Positions 1 through 10,500 of a DNA stretch of 64,000 nucleotides are shown here, piece by piece (position 1 is the stretch's first letter; each line of letters opens with the position of its first letter). A program made the translations under genes and the position numbers. The DNA is from Norana najaformis. Lineage: Eukaryota > Annelida > Clitellata > Crassiclitellata > Hormogastridae. The notes under the pieces are model-generated. The model made no database searches. It saw nothing but the letters and a program-made list of their open reading frames with translations, and had not been told where the DNA came from. The stretch covers positions 13,336,712-13,400,711 of the forward strand of contig OZ029915.1 in NCBI GenBank assembly GCA_964023275.1, given 5' to 3'.

Positions 1-254
1 GTTCCTGCTTCATCATGTAGCCTTTGGTTGAGCAACTAAGGCGGCTGGATGTGTAGGCTTTCGACTGGTCCTTGATCTTTGCTGCCCATAACGAGAAACG
101 CAGTTTCTCCACGCAACCTAGTTTTTTTGCCTCACCCCATTACATCTCCTGGCATCTCAAATTATTTCTTATGGTTTTCGGCCAGTTCTTTCCAGGTATT
201 TTCTTTCCCACATCACGTAGTAGTGCTTGGCCCTTCCATGTTTGTCTCTGCTTT

Positions 255-700
255 CTAGCAATTCTTTATTTTTTTCTTGTCCTGTCCTTTCTCTGTGATT
301 GATTTGATTTGATATTTACCACGCCATAAAATGTGCAAAATTCTCATCAGACATCTATGATGTGCTGCCTCAAGTCTCTTCCTAGTTGCCACCATAATTT
401 TCCAGGTTTCAGCTTCAAACAGCATTCTGCATAATATTATGGCTTCATATAGACAAATCTCGGTCTTCATACTTCGTTATTCTTCGTTATTCTTCCACGT
501 CTTTATGAGTGTTGCAAACGCTCGTTTTTCCTTCCTATGCGTGTCTTTGTCCTCTATCACAACCGCAGTTATTTAATATTAAGTTACCAATGTAGCAGAA
601 ATCATCTATGAACTCAACCTCTTTGTCATTGATTACGATATTATCCATTTCCTTCCATTTTTTTATCTTCATCACCGCAGTACCTTATCCTCCTTTATTT
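255..700 (-). mobile_element. RTE-like LINE fragment (reverse transcriptase C-terminus)
   Basis: The minus-strand translation at about 470-255 reads CLYEAIILCRMLFEAETWK, then VATRKRLEAAHHRCLMRIL. This is the stretch after the catalytic core in RTE-type endonuclease/reverse-transcriptase proteins (usual form LYxAxxLSxxLYGAETW..K). Further upstream, at about 655-540, the EFIDDFCYIGNLI-type block typical of the same proteins is visible, interrupted by stops. It is a decayed fragment. A homologous piece lies at about 12590-12990 in the same intron of gene 2, so the insertion predates the gene 1/gene 2 duplication or was copied between them. Confidence 0.6.
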
Positions 701-799
701 TGGCTTGGGACAGAATCAGACTTTCTGTTGCGAGAGTCTGAGGTAGATCTTACTAGCTGAGTATAAAAGAATCTATAGGCTATGTTTCATTCCCTTACA

Positions 800-2345
800 C
801 AGTTACAGTTAGCTACGGTTTCAATTAATAGGTTACATTGTAAACAATAATGGCTTTTAGTGCCTGTTTCTCCATCCAAATGTCAAGTGTTTCTTGAAAC
901 TGTTCAAGCTTGGTGCAGGTATTACTTATGGTAGCCGATTCCAGTGCTCTACATACAATCCTCTAGCTGAAGAAGAATTTTCTAATGTCCAATTGCACCC
1001 TCTTACGATGAAGTTTCAAACTGTGTCATGTTAAATGTCACATTGCCGCCCTCTGTCTATATTCTCGAGTCCATGTAAAATTTTGAGTTCTCAATAAGGA
1101 TACCTCTCAATCTTCTTCTTTCTATTGAAAATAGACTCAGATTTTGAAGCCTTTGTTCACATAGCATCCTAGCTAGACTCTTGCTGAGTTTAGTAGCTCT
1201 ATTTTGTATTTTTTCCACGCATTCGATGTCTTTATTGTAGTAAAGATTTTAAACCTGGACACAAAAATTCTATATATGTTCGAATGCATATATTGTACAG
1301 TATCTTGAAACTATCAATATCTATGTTAATGAAACTTCTTTTTATCATACCAAGAACTGGCATTGCTTTACTAGCTGATTTTCTACATTGCTGGCTCCAC
1401 TTCAGATCTCTATCGATCCATACTCCCAAGTCTTTACCCATTTTAATCTCTTCTAGCTTCACAACATTCATTCCATTCCTGAGATGATACTTTCCTCTTT
1501 TGTTCTAATTTGCATAAGTTTGTAATTGGAAGCACTAATTTTAACAGCCATCTTCTTAAACAATCTTCAAACTTGTCTAGATCCTGCTACAAAAGCTGTT
1601 CATCTTCCTCACTTTGTATTTTCTCCATATTTTTGTGTCATCAGCAAACATCTTCACAGAACTTTCTTTATGTCTGGTACCTAGATCATTCACCTAGATA
1701 AAAAATAACAGTTGCCCTAACACTGTTCCTCGCGGAACTCCGCTGAGAACTCCTGCCCAGCCTGTTATTTGCCCATTCAGCACCACTCTCATTTTCCGAT
1801 TCGTTGAGAAATCTTGAATCCAGTTCAGCAACATCCCCTCAATCCCATATCCTTTGAGTTTGTTCATCACTCTTTGATGTGGTACTGTATCAAAAGCCTT
1901 CAGAAAGACGGCATCAATCCCATATCCCTCATCCGGTGCCTGTGTCCACTCTCCCAGTGTTTCTAGTAAGTTAGTGATACAAGATCTCTTTTAGTGAAAC
2001 CTTTCTGGTTTACTGACAAGATTCTATTTGTCTCTATTAAATTTATTAGCATTTTATCTCTCAGCAACGATTCCATAACTTTGCATGGCACTGATATCAA
2101 TGACACCGGAAGCTAGTTCCCTGCCTCAGTTTTTAGCCCTTTTTGAATATAGATATGACATTTGCACACTTCCAATATTCTGGCAGTAATCCTTCCTGAA
2201 GTGTCTTATAGAACAGTATAGCAAGTGTAATATCTAAGAACATTTAGAACTTTAGGATGTAGTCCAGCTGGTTCAGGAGCTTTGGCCTCTTTTAGATTTC
2301 ATAACTTTGCCCAATATCTTCCTGTGTTATTTTTGAAGCAACCAA
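800..2345 (-). mobile_element. CR1-like LINE fragment in intron 2 of gene 1
   Basis: Antisense CR1-like non-LTR retrotransposon, 5'-truncated and decayed. The clearest coding piece, at 1471-1232 on the minus strand, contains DLGVWIDRDLKWSQQCRKSA and then MIKRSFINIDIDSFKILYN, the segment following the polymerase box in CR1-type reverse transcriptases. Its 3' end near 800 carries short repeats of the TGTAACT type read on the minus strand, as expected of a CR1/L2 tail. The same insertion is in gene 2 (13101-15225) but absent from genes 3-5, which have a short uninterrupted sequence there. Several frameshifts and stops; not functional. Confidence 0.75.
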
Positions 2346-2440
2346 TAACCGGGGTAACTTCTGGATGTCTCTCAAATGTAGTTACTATTTGACTTTCTAT
2401 TCTCTAATCACCCATATTTCATATGGACATTGATTCGTAG

Positions 2441-5400
2441 TTGTAGATGAAAGGCGATCATGTGCAGTTGATGCTACTACTAACCCAGTCCATATCATCA
2501 GTTCAACGTTATGTGGGTCAAATTCTCAGCCATGGATTTTAGAAGCTCCAGTTGGCCAGAAACTTAGCGTCGGCCTAATCGACTTCGCAGCGACAGCTTC
2601 TAGCAGAATTCAAGAAAGTGGAAGGCAGTCTTGTCACAACATTGGTTTGATTTTGGATAAAGCAAGTAAAGCAAATGTATCTATCTGTGTTTGGGGGACA
2701 CAGAGGGAAAAGAAATTGTATGTATCATCAGGAAATTTGGTGCATATATTTCTCACTCATCCAGATCAGAGTGGAAGTAATGAGGACAAGCCGCAATTCA
2801 TACTAAGGGTGCAAGGTTTGCAAACGACTTCAATTATGATATGATTATTTTAGAGTTTTGTTATTATGTTTGGTGTGAATTTTAAAATTGTAAGATGGAA
2901 TTGAAATTCTCTTTAATTGATATTTTTCATGCAGACTTTGCCGGATTAACTTGAGTGCTAACCTTTCACGTTTAACCTAATATACTATAGTCAGTCATAT
3001 GCACCCAAATTAAGAGCACTAAATAAAGTTATAGAATATTCAACAGATACTCGATTCGTAAGCCACATTTTGCATAAACGATATATAAACTTTACAATTT
3101 CCACGGTTCTTTATGTTAGTTGCGAGCAACTGTAATGCAAACCTGCTATCTTCAGAACAATATAAAACTCAAGCCCCTCTTGCTAGAGACAAGAAAAAAA
3201 TCACATAATTGACTTCTCTGGGTACCAGCATATCTGGCTTCGTGAAGAGCTATTTCAGTTTGATGAATTTTTGCAGAACTTGGAACTCACCTAATTTCAT
3301 ATTTTCTAGTTCATTCTGATGACTTCTTTAGCGCCGTCATTGAAATACACAAGTCAGCAATCGACGTTCGCTTCAAGTGATTATGCAATAAAGAAATGCA
3401 ATGTGTGGGAGAAGCAGGGTAGTAATTTGATAGGTCAGGGACACGTAGTGTGGCGTATTGTGTATGGGAACAGTGCAACTGCAAAATCCCCTATGTTCAA
3501 TTTCGGGTTAAAAACGAATGACTACTCATATCCGGATGGAGGAAGGTAAACTGTAGACTGTGCAGATTTGGCAGAAATGGCTACCAATTGTTGTCGATGC
3601 AACTGAAAGTTTTAATATTATCGGGCTTTCTTGTTTCAAATGTAATCTGTCTAAAAACAGCAATAACGCAACAAATGTTTATGAAGACTGCTGAAAAATC
3701 ATAGTCATGTATCAAACTAAGAAACAAGTCAGCGTCTAACAATGAACTGTCGCAGAAAAGCACTTTTATTGTATTCACGGACACGTTATAGTGAGCCTGT
3801 GTTGTAGCTGTCGGTTGCTCTAACATCATTCCGCCTATTGATGGTTACTCGAAAAGAAACAGTGACACCGTTGTGATAGGTTGCTATGCCAGTCGTAAAA
3901 CTTGGCATCTTTACTGTGAAGGTGGAAAGTGGGTTGGAGTCATAGGAAACTGCTCACAAGGTAAGATTTTAAAAAGGGACATTCGATTTGCATACAAATC
4001 GCCCACTTGAGGTTCTTAAAAGGCGCTATATTACTATATTACAATCAATTAATAACGGTTATGTCGCCTGTGTATAATGCATAAAACGTCATCCGATGGC
4101 GCACCGAAACTAAGCCACTATCAGGTCAATATCCAGAAGGTCAGTTCATAAAGACAACGAAGCAACCTATGGTGGATAAGCAATTTGAAAAAGGCAAGTC
4201 TTGAGTTGTGAACAAAATGACACAAAGCACTGAGCAGAACGAGCAGATACAAAAAGAGATTTCCAAAAGCATAGCCTATAGATTCAGCAACCGAAAAACC
4301 CAGATTAACAAGACAGTTTTAGTCTTAGATAAAACCTGAGAACGGCAATAAGTCTGAGAACTGAGTACTGATTTTAAGTAACTTGGTTGGAAAAAATTCA
4401 GCGTTTTGTAAAATATGAGCCCCAATTTGAAAGTATCCTTTGCTAAACAGGAAGCCAGTACAAAGATTTCAATACGGAGGTTATGTGCTCATATTTTGAC
4501 GTATTAGTTATAGATTTAGTCATGGAGTTTTTAACTCTTTGACGTTATTGCATGTTTGAATTTGTAATGCCAGTAAAAAGGGAGTTACAGTAATCAAGGC
4601 GACTAGAGATCAATGCGTTTACCAGAGAAATTCTTGAAAACATGTGGACATAATGTCTGATTCTGCACAAAATACGAACATAAATGGCCAGATATACATA
4701 TACAGTAAATCAAATTAATTGTAGGCGTACATACAATGGAGGCGATCGCAGATTCGGAGCCTATAGCGACAACTTTGTACAATGAACAAGGTGTGTGCTC
4801 CAACTGCTGCAATTTTATCGACACAAAGTTCTAATAGTATATATGCGTTTAAAGAGCCTAATTTAACCGTTAGACTTTAATCGTTGTTGTGCCTCTATTA
4901 CGCCAGCGGTTCAAGACTATTCTCTTTTAATGTGATCTTGTTTGATCAAAGCAGGAGGACCTCTGTTAAGTTTTCTTGAATAGGCACTTTATGACTGCGC
5001 AATTACGATTACGATTACTACGTATATATGCTACCTGTTTGTCTTTCAGTTCTGGCCTTTGTCGCGATCGGTGGATTCACGGTGGCAATTTGTCTAGCAA
5101 TCCTTTGTCTTGGATTTGTATGCATGCGACGGTAAGAACTACTATGGCTTAAAGAAAGATCTACCATTGAACACCGTTATGATAACGTGGCTCTCGATAA
5201 CCATGTATATTTACTTTTCACTGCAACGTTTAGCAGCAACTGGCTTCAATTTGTTCGTTAACAAGCTACATTAGACGCAGAATAGAATTCTTTAGAAACG
5301 GTTACATGTAAGGTTTGTGATATTGGGCTCGGTGATTGTATACTGTGAAGTAAGTTAGTTATCGAGACATGTAATATAGCGCCTTTTCAATGCTTCACAA

Positions 5401-5851
5401 AAGCGCTGCCAACGCTAGCCTAAATGATGTCAAAGTCATTAAAAAATAAAAATTCATCAAAAAGCAGATACTGTTCAGATAACTGGAAAAGACAACACCA
5501 GTGAGTCCCCGCACACAATAAGGGCCCAACTGCTGACAGCAGATGTAAATAAAATGTGATATCGAGGCAGCATATGATTTTTTCTTATGACCAGAATTGT
5601 TTGTAAATTTTAGTTTTCGCGTGAAAAATAAGATGAAACGAGACTACAAGACACTCACCCTTAAGTGCGACTTCAGTTCAGCAAGAAATCAAGGAATGGA
5701 CAACAGAGTTCATAATGTCGCGCAAGAATTCTCGGACAACAATGAGCGTGGTTTGGTTCCAAAAGAATTGCCGACCTATTCAGTCTTCGTAGGAGAAGGT
5801 GAATTCAACGATGTCAGTAATTCCATTGGCGTTGAGAACAACCATCGCTAA
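2441..5851 (+). CDS. Gene 1 (partial, exons 3-7): membrane SUEL-lectin receptor paralog
   Basis: Only the 3' five exons are in the window: exon 3 2441-2815, exon 4 3808-3960, exon 5 4725-4790, exon 6 5050-5131, exon 7 5614-5851 (TAA). All junctions are GT-AG and the frame is open throughout. Exon 3 gives the CUB-like module with four cysteines (SCAVDAT, STLCGSNSQPW, RQSCHN, SICVWG); the W in CVWGTQRE is a G in the other copies. Exon 4 is the sushi-like module (GCSNIIPPIDGYSKRN to GNCSQ). Exon 6 is one membrane helix (VLAFVAIGGFTVAICLAI) followed by arginines. Exon 7 carries YKTL and YSVF tyrosine motifs. An ATTAAA at 6009-6014 may be the polyadenylation signal. The lectin exon is presumed to lie left of the window. 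Ligand unknown; the surface-receptor role is inferred from architecture. Confidence 0.85.
2816..3807. other. Intron 3 of gene 1
   Basis: About 1 kb between the CUB-like and sushi-like exons. It holds a short piece at about 3316-3385, TTTAGCGCCGTC and following, that recurs in several introns here (16150, 10580, 21620, 31015, 62370) and looks like the 3' tail of an L2-like LINE in antisense. Nothing else recognisable. Confidence 0.5.
4120..4570 (-). mobile_element. L2-like LINE 3' fragment in intron 4 of gene 1
   Basis: Antisense remnant of the last part of an L2-like reverse-transcriptase ORF, with the same layout as the clearer copy at 16890-17440 in gene 2. Homologous fragments sit in intron 4 of genes 1, 2, 3 and 4 but not in gene 5, so the insertion is older than the duplications that made copies 1-4. 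No open frame of useful length. Confidence 0.55.
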
Positions 5852-6008
5852 CATTCTGAGTATTCTGGTTTTCTTAGAACAAACCGCCTTAAGGTTTTCA
5901 GGCACAACTGACTAATCAACACAAATTGTAGTTTATCAGAAGGCTATGCGATGTTGTATCTGTAGTCATTTTCTTAAGTTGTAACTAATTGACTGCATGA
6001 TTTAACTA

Positions 6009-6014
6009 ATTAAA
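6009..6014 (+). promoter_or_regulatory. Candidate polyadenylation signal of gene 1
   Basis: ATTAAA about 160 bases after the stop codon. The same hexamer sits at a corresponding place after genes 2 (19531-19536) and 4 (43605-43610). Gene 3 has GTTAAA there, so usage is uncertain. Confidence 0.4.
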
Positions 6015-6169
6015 ATGCTTGCTTATGCTTTCATATTATTTATGGAATATTATCTATTCTCAAAAATATATAACACATAACTAAGATTCTGACAAGAAAA
6101 CATCTACCTATTGCTACGAATCACCCAATCTTTCCAGATGTGCCTCAGATTTTTACCTTAATCATCAAA

Positions 6170-6800
6170 CGGCACTCGTAACAATATTGGTCTAATACAT
6201 TCCATATCCCGACGCTGTTTTTTGAGAGGGGCTGTTGCCTTATCTGATCCATCCATCTGGTCCCACTTAGCATACCTGACCCGTTGAGGTTGACCAGGGT
6301 ACACATTTTCATGTTAACACACGCGTCGAGCGATGCGAAATGAAAAACTGTATGTAAGACCTGTTCGTAGAAAACTCATCGACGAAATGTATCTCTAGCC
6401 AGTCGCCAGGAGAGCCTGGGGTAGGCGACTGGCCGATTCCATATAATATGATACGCCCTTGCGGCTTGTTGGTCTGTCCATCTGGGTTGAGTTGCGTGCC
6501 TACTTCCTCCTCTGAAAACTCCCACTAGGCAGTGGGGCCCAGGCTTATAGAATGGTAGTCTGAACTCGCCATGTCATGCTTCCATCATTGGGTATCTGCA
6601 GTACTTAAAATAGGGTGTCGAAGCCATTCGCCACATTACCAAAACCTGGTAGAGATGCCGCTGTTCGTCTGCAGTTGCTCATTTGTCGGGGAGTCCCCGC
6701 TTTATCGCCGCTAGCCTCCATACCGTAGGTCTTTCGACTATCTGTAACCCGTGGACGAGGAAGATTGCAGTTTCGTCTCTGCACAGATTCTGTGAATCTG
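6170..6800. repeat. Intergenic spacer repeat, copy 1
   Basis: A roughly 600-base sequence present in each of the first four spacers (also about 19690-20530, 29420-29915 and 43790-44400). Recognisable landmarks are AGGCAGTGGGGCCCAGGCT near 6530 and CATTGGGTATC near 6590. On the minus strand there are short open stretches, but they are not conserved in frame between copies. I do not recognise the family. Confidence 0.55.
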
Positions 6801-6939
6801 AACTGACAGAAACTGACGATTAAAAGACAAAAAAGCAATAGACATTCTTTTCCACGGTGAAACAATACTTAATATTTTGTTCATACATATTTGTCTTTAA
6901 AACTAAAAAATCGAAATTATTTGAAAAACTAAGTCACCG

Positions 6940-7505
6940 GAAGCCATCATAATTTGATCAGGATAAATATTGCGTTTGGCTTTATGAATCCTATATGGCA
7001 CCGATGCATGACTTGTTCTCTGGTTTATGTCGCATCTTTGTCTTTCTTGCTTTAGTTTCTTTCTAACACGAGAGGAATGTACTCATACGTAAGATACATC
7101 ATTGCATCAAGATGCATATTAGATATACTATGGTGTTCTTAGTTCGGTAAGCAATACCATTTTAACCACTGTAACATTTTGAGATGGTCCCTGACCTCAT
7201 GCATGCCTATATTGTATATTTCTGTCATTTGCATTCGACGGATCAGGCATATCACTGCGCCACCAATTTTATATTGTGTTTACAGACTTATATACGTACA
7301 CTGCTTCACGATCACTACCGTCTACAGTTGGTCATGAAGTGCTGTGGTGTATTTTGTAACATTGGAATAAACCTAAGTTTTGCCCTATAACCAGCAAAAG
7401 CGTGTTATAGATAAATTGTTGAGGCTGAAATAAGCTGAAAACTTGTTGTCAAAGTAGGGTGCATAATTCATATATACCACAAAGAGTAGTTCTTTGAGAT
7501 TTGCA
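6940..7505 (+). promoter_or_regulatory. Conserved 5' flank (promoter/5' UTR) of gene 2
   Basis: About 560 bases upstream of the gene 2 start that align with the flanks of genes 3, 4 and 5. Conserved landmarks are the GAGATGGTCCCTGACC block near 7180, an octamer ATTTGCAT at 7227-7234, a possible acceptor TGTTTACAG near 7280, a GTTGAGGCTGAAATAAGCTG block near 7415, and the start context GATTTGCAATGAAA. Whether 7280-7505 is a 5' UTR exon or plain promoter cannot be told from sequence. Small ORFs here are not conserved in gene 3, so it is probably non-coding. Confidence 0.55.
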
Positions 7506-10500
7506 ATGAAACGCGTAGTGAGTAATTTAATGCCTGCTGTAGCCGCGTGGTTGTTGTGCTACTTGGACCTTTCCATTGGTGATGAAATACAAGATTTAGA
7601 CGGTAAGACCATATTACACTGGCCAACACATAACACTGGCCAACACATAATTTGTTGCCTCAAAAGTTAGAACTGTTTCTGGGTATATTTGACCTGCTGA
7701 TTCCAGAAAAGGCATCAGTTTTCTCCCAGCAGGTCTAGTTTTCGAGATATAGAACATTATGCCATATACCAGTCCTTGCCTCTGCTCGCCCATAAAACAT
7801 AAGGCTATAGCTATAACTATGTAGTGCTCAATTTATTATGTGATACACTAAATAAACATAATAATACAAATACTTAAAAGAAAATGGTAGTACCTGAAAC
7901 TGTACTTATATGATACCAAACAGAACAAGTTTGTTATAAAAATTTCAAGTCATTCGACACCGAAGAAGCTCCTTTTGTACGATTTCCGAGTGTGGCATCT
8001 GCCGGAACAATCGCGCATAATATTCCAGCAATAGTCTGCCATCATGTGTGCATCCCATCTTCCTTGATATCGATTTTCCATTGTTTTGATGTCTTGGTGA
8101 AATCTTTCACCTTGCTCTTCGCTGAAGTCACCAAGATTCTCTGGAAAGCGATCTAAGTGACTGTGGAGATAATGGACTTTAATGCTCATGTTGCAGCCAA
8201 GCTTGTTGAAATGAAGAAGCATATCCTCTGCTAGTTGTGCATAATTGTCTGCCTTCTTGTTGCCAAGAAAATTTTTAGTTACAAGAACAAAGGAAGACCA
8301 GGCACAAGATTCGATTTCATTCATTGATGGTATGAAAAGTGGGTCATTCATAAGTTGCCTGATCTGTGGACCATCGAAGATTCCAGCCTTCAATTTTTCC
8401 ATTGTAATTCCTGGTAACTTGTGTACTATGTATTCGAAGCATGAACCTTCTTTATTCAAAGCCCTGACAAATTGTTTCATCAGGCCTAGCTTTATATGTA
8501 GTGGTGGCAGTATGATCCTATCTCGTGCCACCAAAGATTCCTTGATTACATTTTGAGCTCCAACCACCATGTCTTTCCTCGAAGGCCAATCTTTTCTTGT
8601 CCAATGTTCATGCTTGGCTCTACTGTCCCAAAGACACAAAAAGCAGGGATACTTTGTGTAGCCACTTTGTTGACCAAGGAGGAAATTTACCATCTTCAAG
8701 TCTACACAAATTACCCATTGATGTTCTTTGTATTTTATCTTTTCCAGTACTAAAGAGATGGCATTGTACTCTTCTTTCATCCTGGTGGAGTGACCGATTG
8801 GAATAGAACCAAATTTGTTGCCGTTATTTAAAAGCACACATTTCAGACTACGTTTTGAACTGTCGATAAAAAGACGCCACTCATCTGGGCTGTAATCCGA
8901 CAGACCAAGTTTCTTCAATAAGTTGCTGATGTCATTACAGAATACTAGGTTGTTGTCTTCGGTAAAGAATGGCAGCAAATCCTTTTCTCTGTTTCTATAA
9001 ATTGTAATTTTCGTTCCAGGCTGAAGTGCATTCTTTTCCTTTAGTCTGGACGCAAGCAATTCAGAGGACTCTTTGGAAAGATTTAAGTCCCTGATCAGAT
9101 CACTCAACTCTTTTTGGTCAAAACGTTCACTGTGTGAAGTTGATTGGAAATCACTGTCACTGCCCCCACTTTCTTCACTTTCGTCATCTTGTCCGATATT
9201 GGACATGCAAGTCTCATCGTCTGAGAGCTGAGGTAGTTCGCGAAAAGGTGGAACTGGTACAATATCCGAATGCGGAACAGGTCTCCTGGCTGAAGGTATA
9301 TCAGGGTAAGACAACTTGTGACGATTATTTCGATTGATGCCTATGATATTAACCATACAAAAGTAACAGTCGTCGAAGTGGTTTATCTGTTCCCTCCAAA
9401 CCATCGGTACACCAAATTTCAGGCAGCTTCTCTTTCCAATTGTCCAGTGGCGCAATTGTTCAATACAAGTTTTGCATACTGTATGAGGAGCCCATTGCTT
9501 ATCTTGATCTCCAAGTTTGACACCAAAATAACCTACATATGCTCTTTTTACAAACTCAGAAATCGGTTTCCTGTTTGCTTTTAGTGTGTTTTCCCACAAA
9601 TGTAGCAGAACATGTCTGGATGGTTAATGCAGCTCCGTCTGGAAGTAGCCATAACCTTAAGGATGTTCGCATCTGAGGAATTAAATGACTAACCTAAAAA
9701 ATAGTAAGAACATGTAGTTATTTAATGCTCACATTCACAGATTGTTCTTGCGACCAACTCTTAATATGCCCTAAGACGACTGTGGCTGCTCTAGCTTTCA
9801 GGAGGCGGTTTATATAGGCTATAAATGCTGACTTCAGCATAATCTATTTACATAGTTCGAAACCATGAAACGTTGTATAAGCACAAATAAATTCTAAATG
9901 AGGCCATGAATTTAGTGCTGAGTAAGCTGTAGGCTACGGAATAGTTATTTCGTTGAATCAGCAATATCTCAGCACGCGGCAAGATATGCTGATTTTACAT
10001 TATAAGGATGTAGGCATTATATGAATCAGCAAGAATTATAATTAGCCATAAATAAAGCTTATTATGACATTTTAGTTTTGCCAAAGACATCGTTTAAATA
10101 GTGGACTGGGTTTTCTTTATAAAATCGACGATATCTCAGAAACTAGACCTGATGCACTCAATCCAATGACATTTTCTGAATCAGCGCCCAAAATTACCCC
10201 AAGAACAGGTCTAAAACCGAAGGCAACAAGAAAAAAAAAATTTTCTGTTGGCCAGTGTTATCATAGTTTATTAATTTCTGACTCTCTTTCTCTCCCTCTC
10301 CCTCTTACTCTCTCTTCCCCCCCTTCCTCCCTTTCTCCACTCGCTCCTTCTCTCTCTCACTCTCTACATCTTCAATGGAACTATCTGTGCTTTGTCCATT
10401 CGTCCTTTTTATCACTTGTCATTTTGCTTGTCGCAAATTTAGGAGAAATACACGCAACAGATTAGATATGCGGCAACAAAATTGTCATTTCGAATTAAAT

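Larger units (their letters stand above)
1..2440. other. Intron 2 of gene 1 (partial), filled with LINE debris
   Basis: This is the 3' part of intron 2 of the first, truncated gene. The first bases match gene 2 at about 12344, which lies some 380 bases after exon 2 of that gene, so exons 1 and 2 of gene 1 should lie just left of the window. Bases 1-254 are an unclassified repeat also present at about 12345-12600. The remainder is an RTE-like and a CR1-like LINE fragment, both antisense. I see no exon here. Confidence 0.7.

Noticed and set aside
6605-6865. ORFs in the spacer repeats (also 19721-19999, 29682-30005, 44184-44411)
   Set aside because: Frames and stops are not maintained between spacer copies; best read as non-coding repeat.
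7184-7390. Small ORF in the gene 2 upstream flank, with similar ORFs at 30321-30536 and 44800-45015
   Set aside because: The similarity follows from near-identical DNA. Gene 3 lacks a matching open frame at the same place (around 20930-21120), so it is not conserved as protein.
8245-9584. Plus-strand ORFs of 66-103 codons
   Set aside because: Shadows of the minus-strand transposase-like gene.
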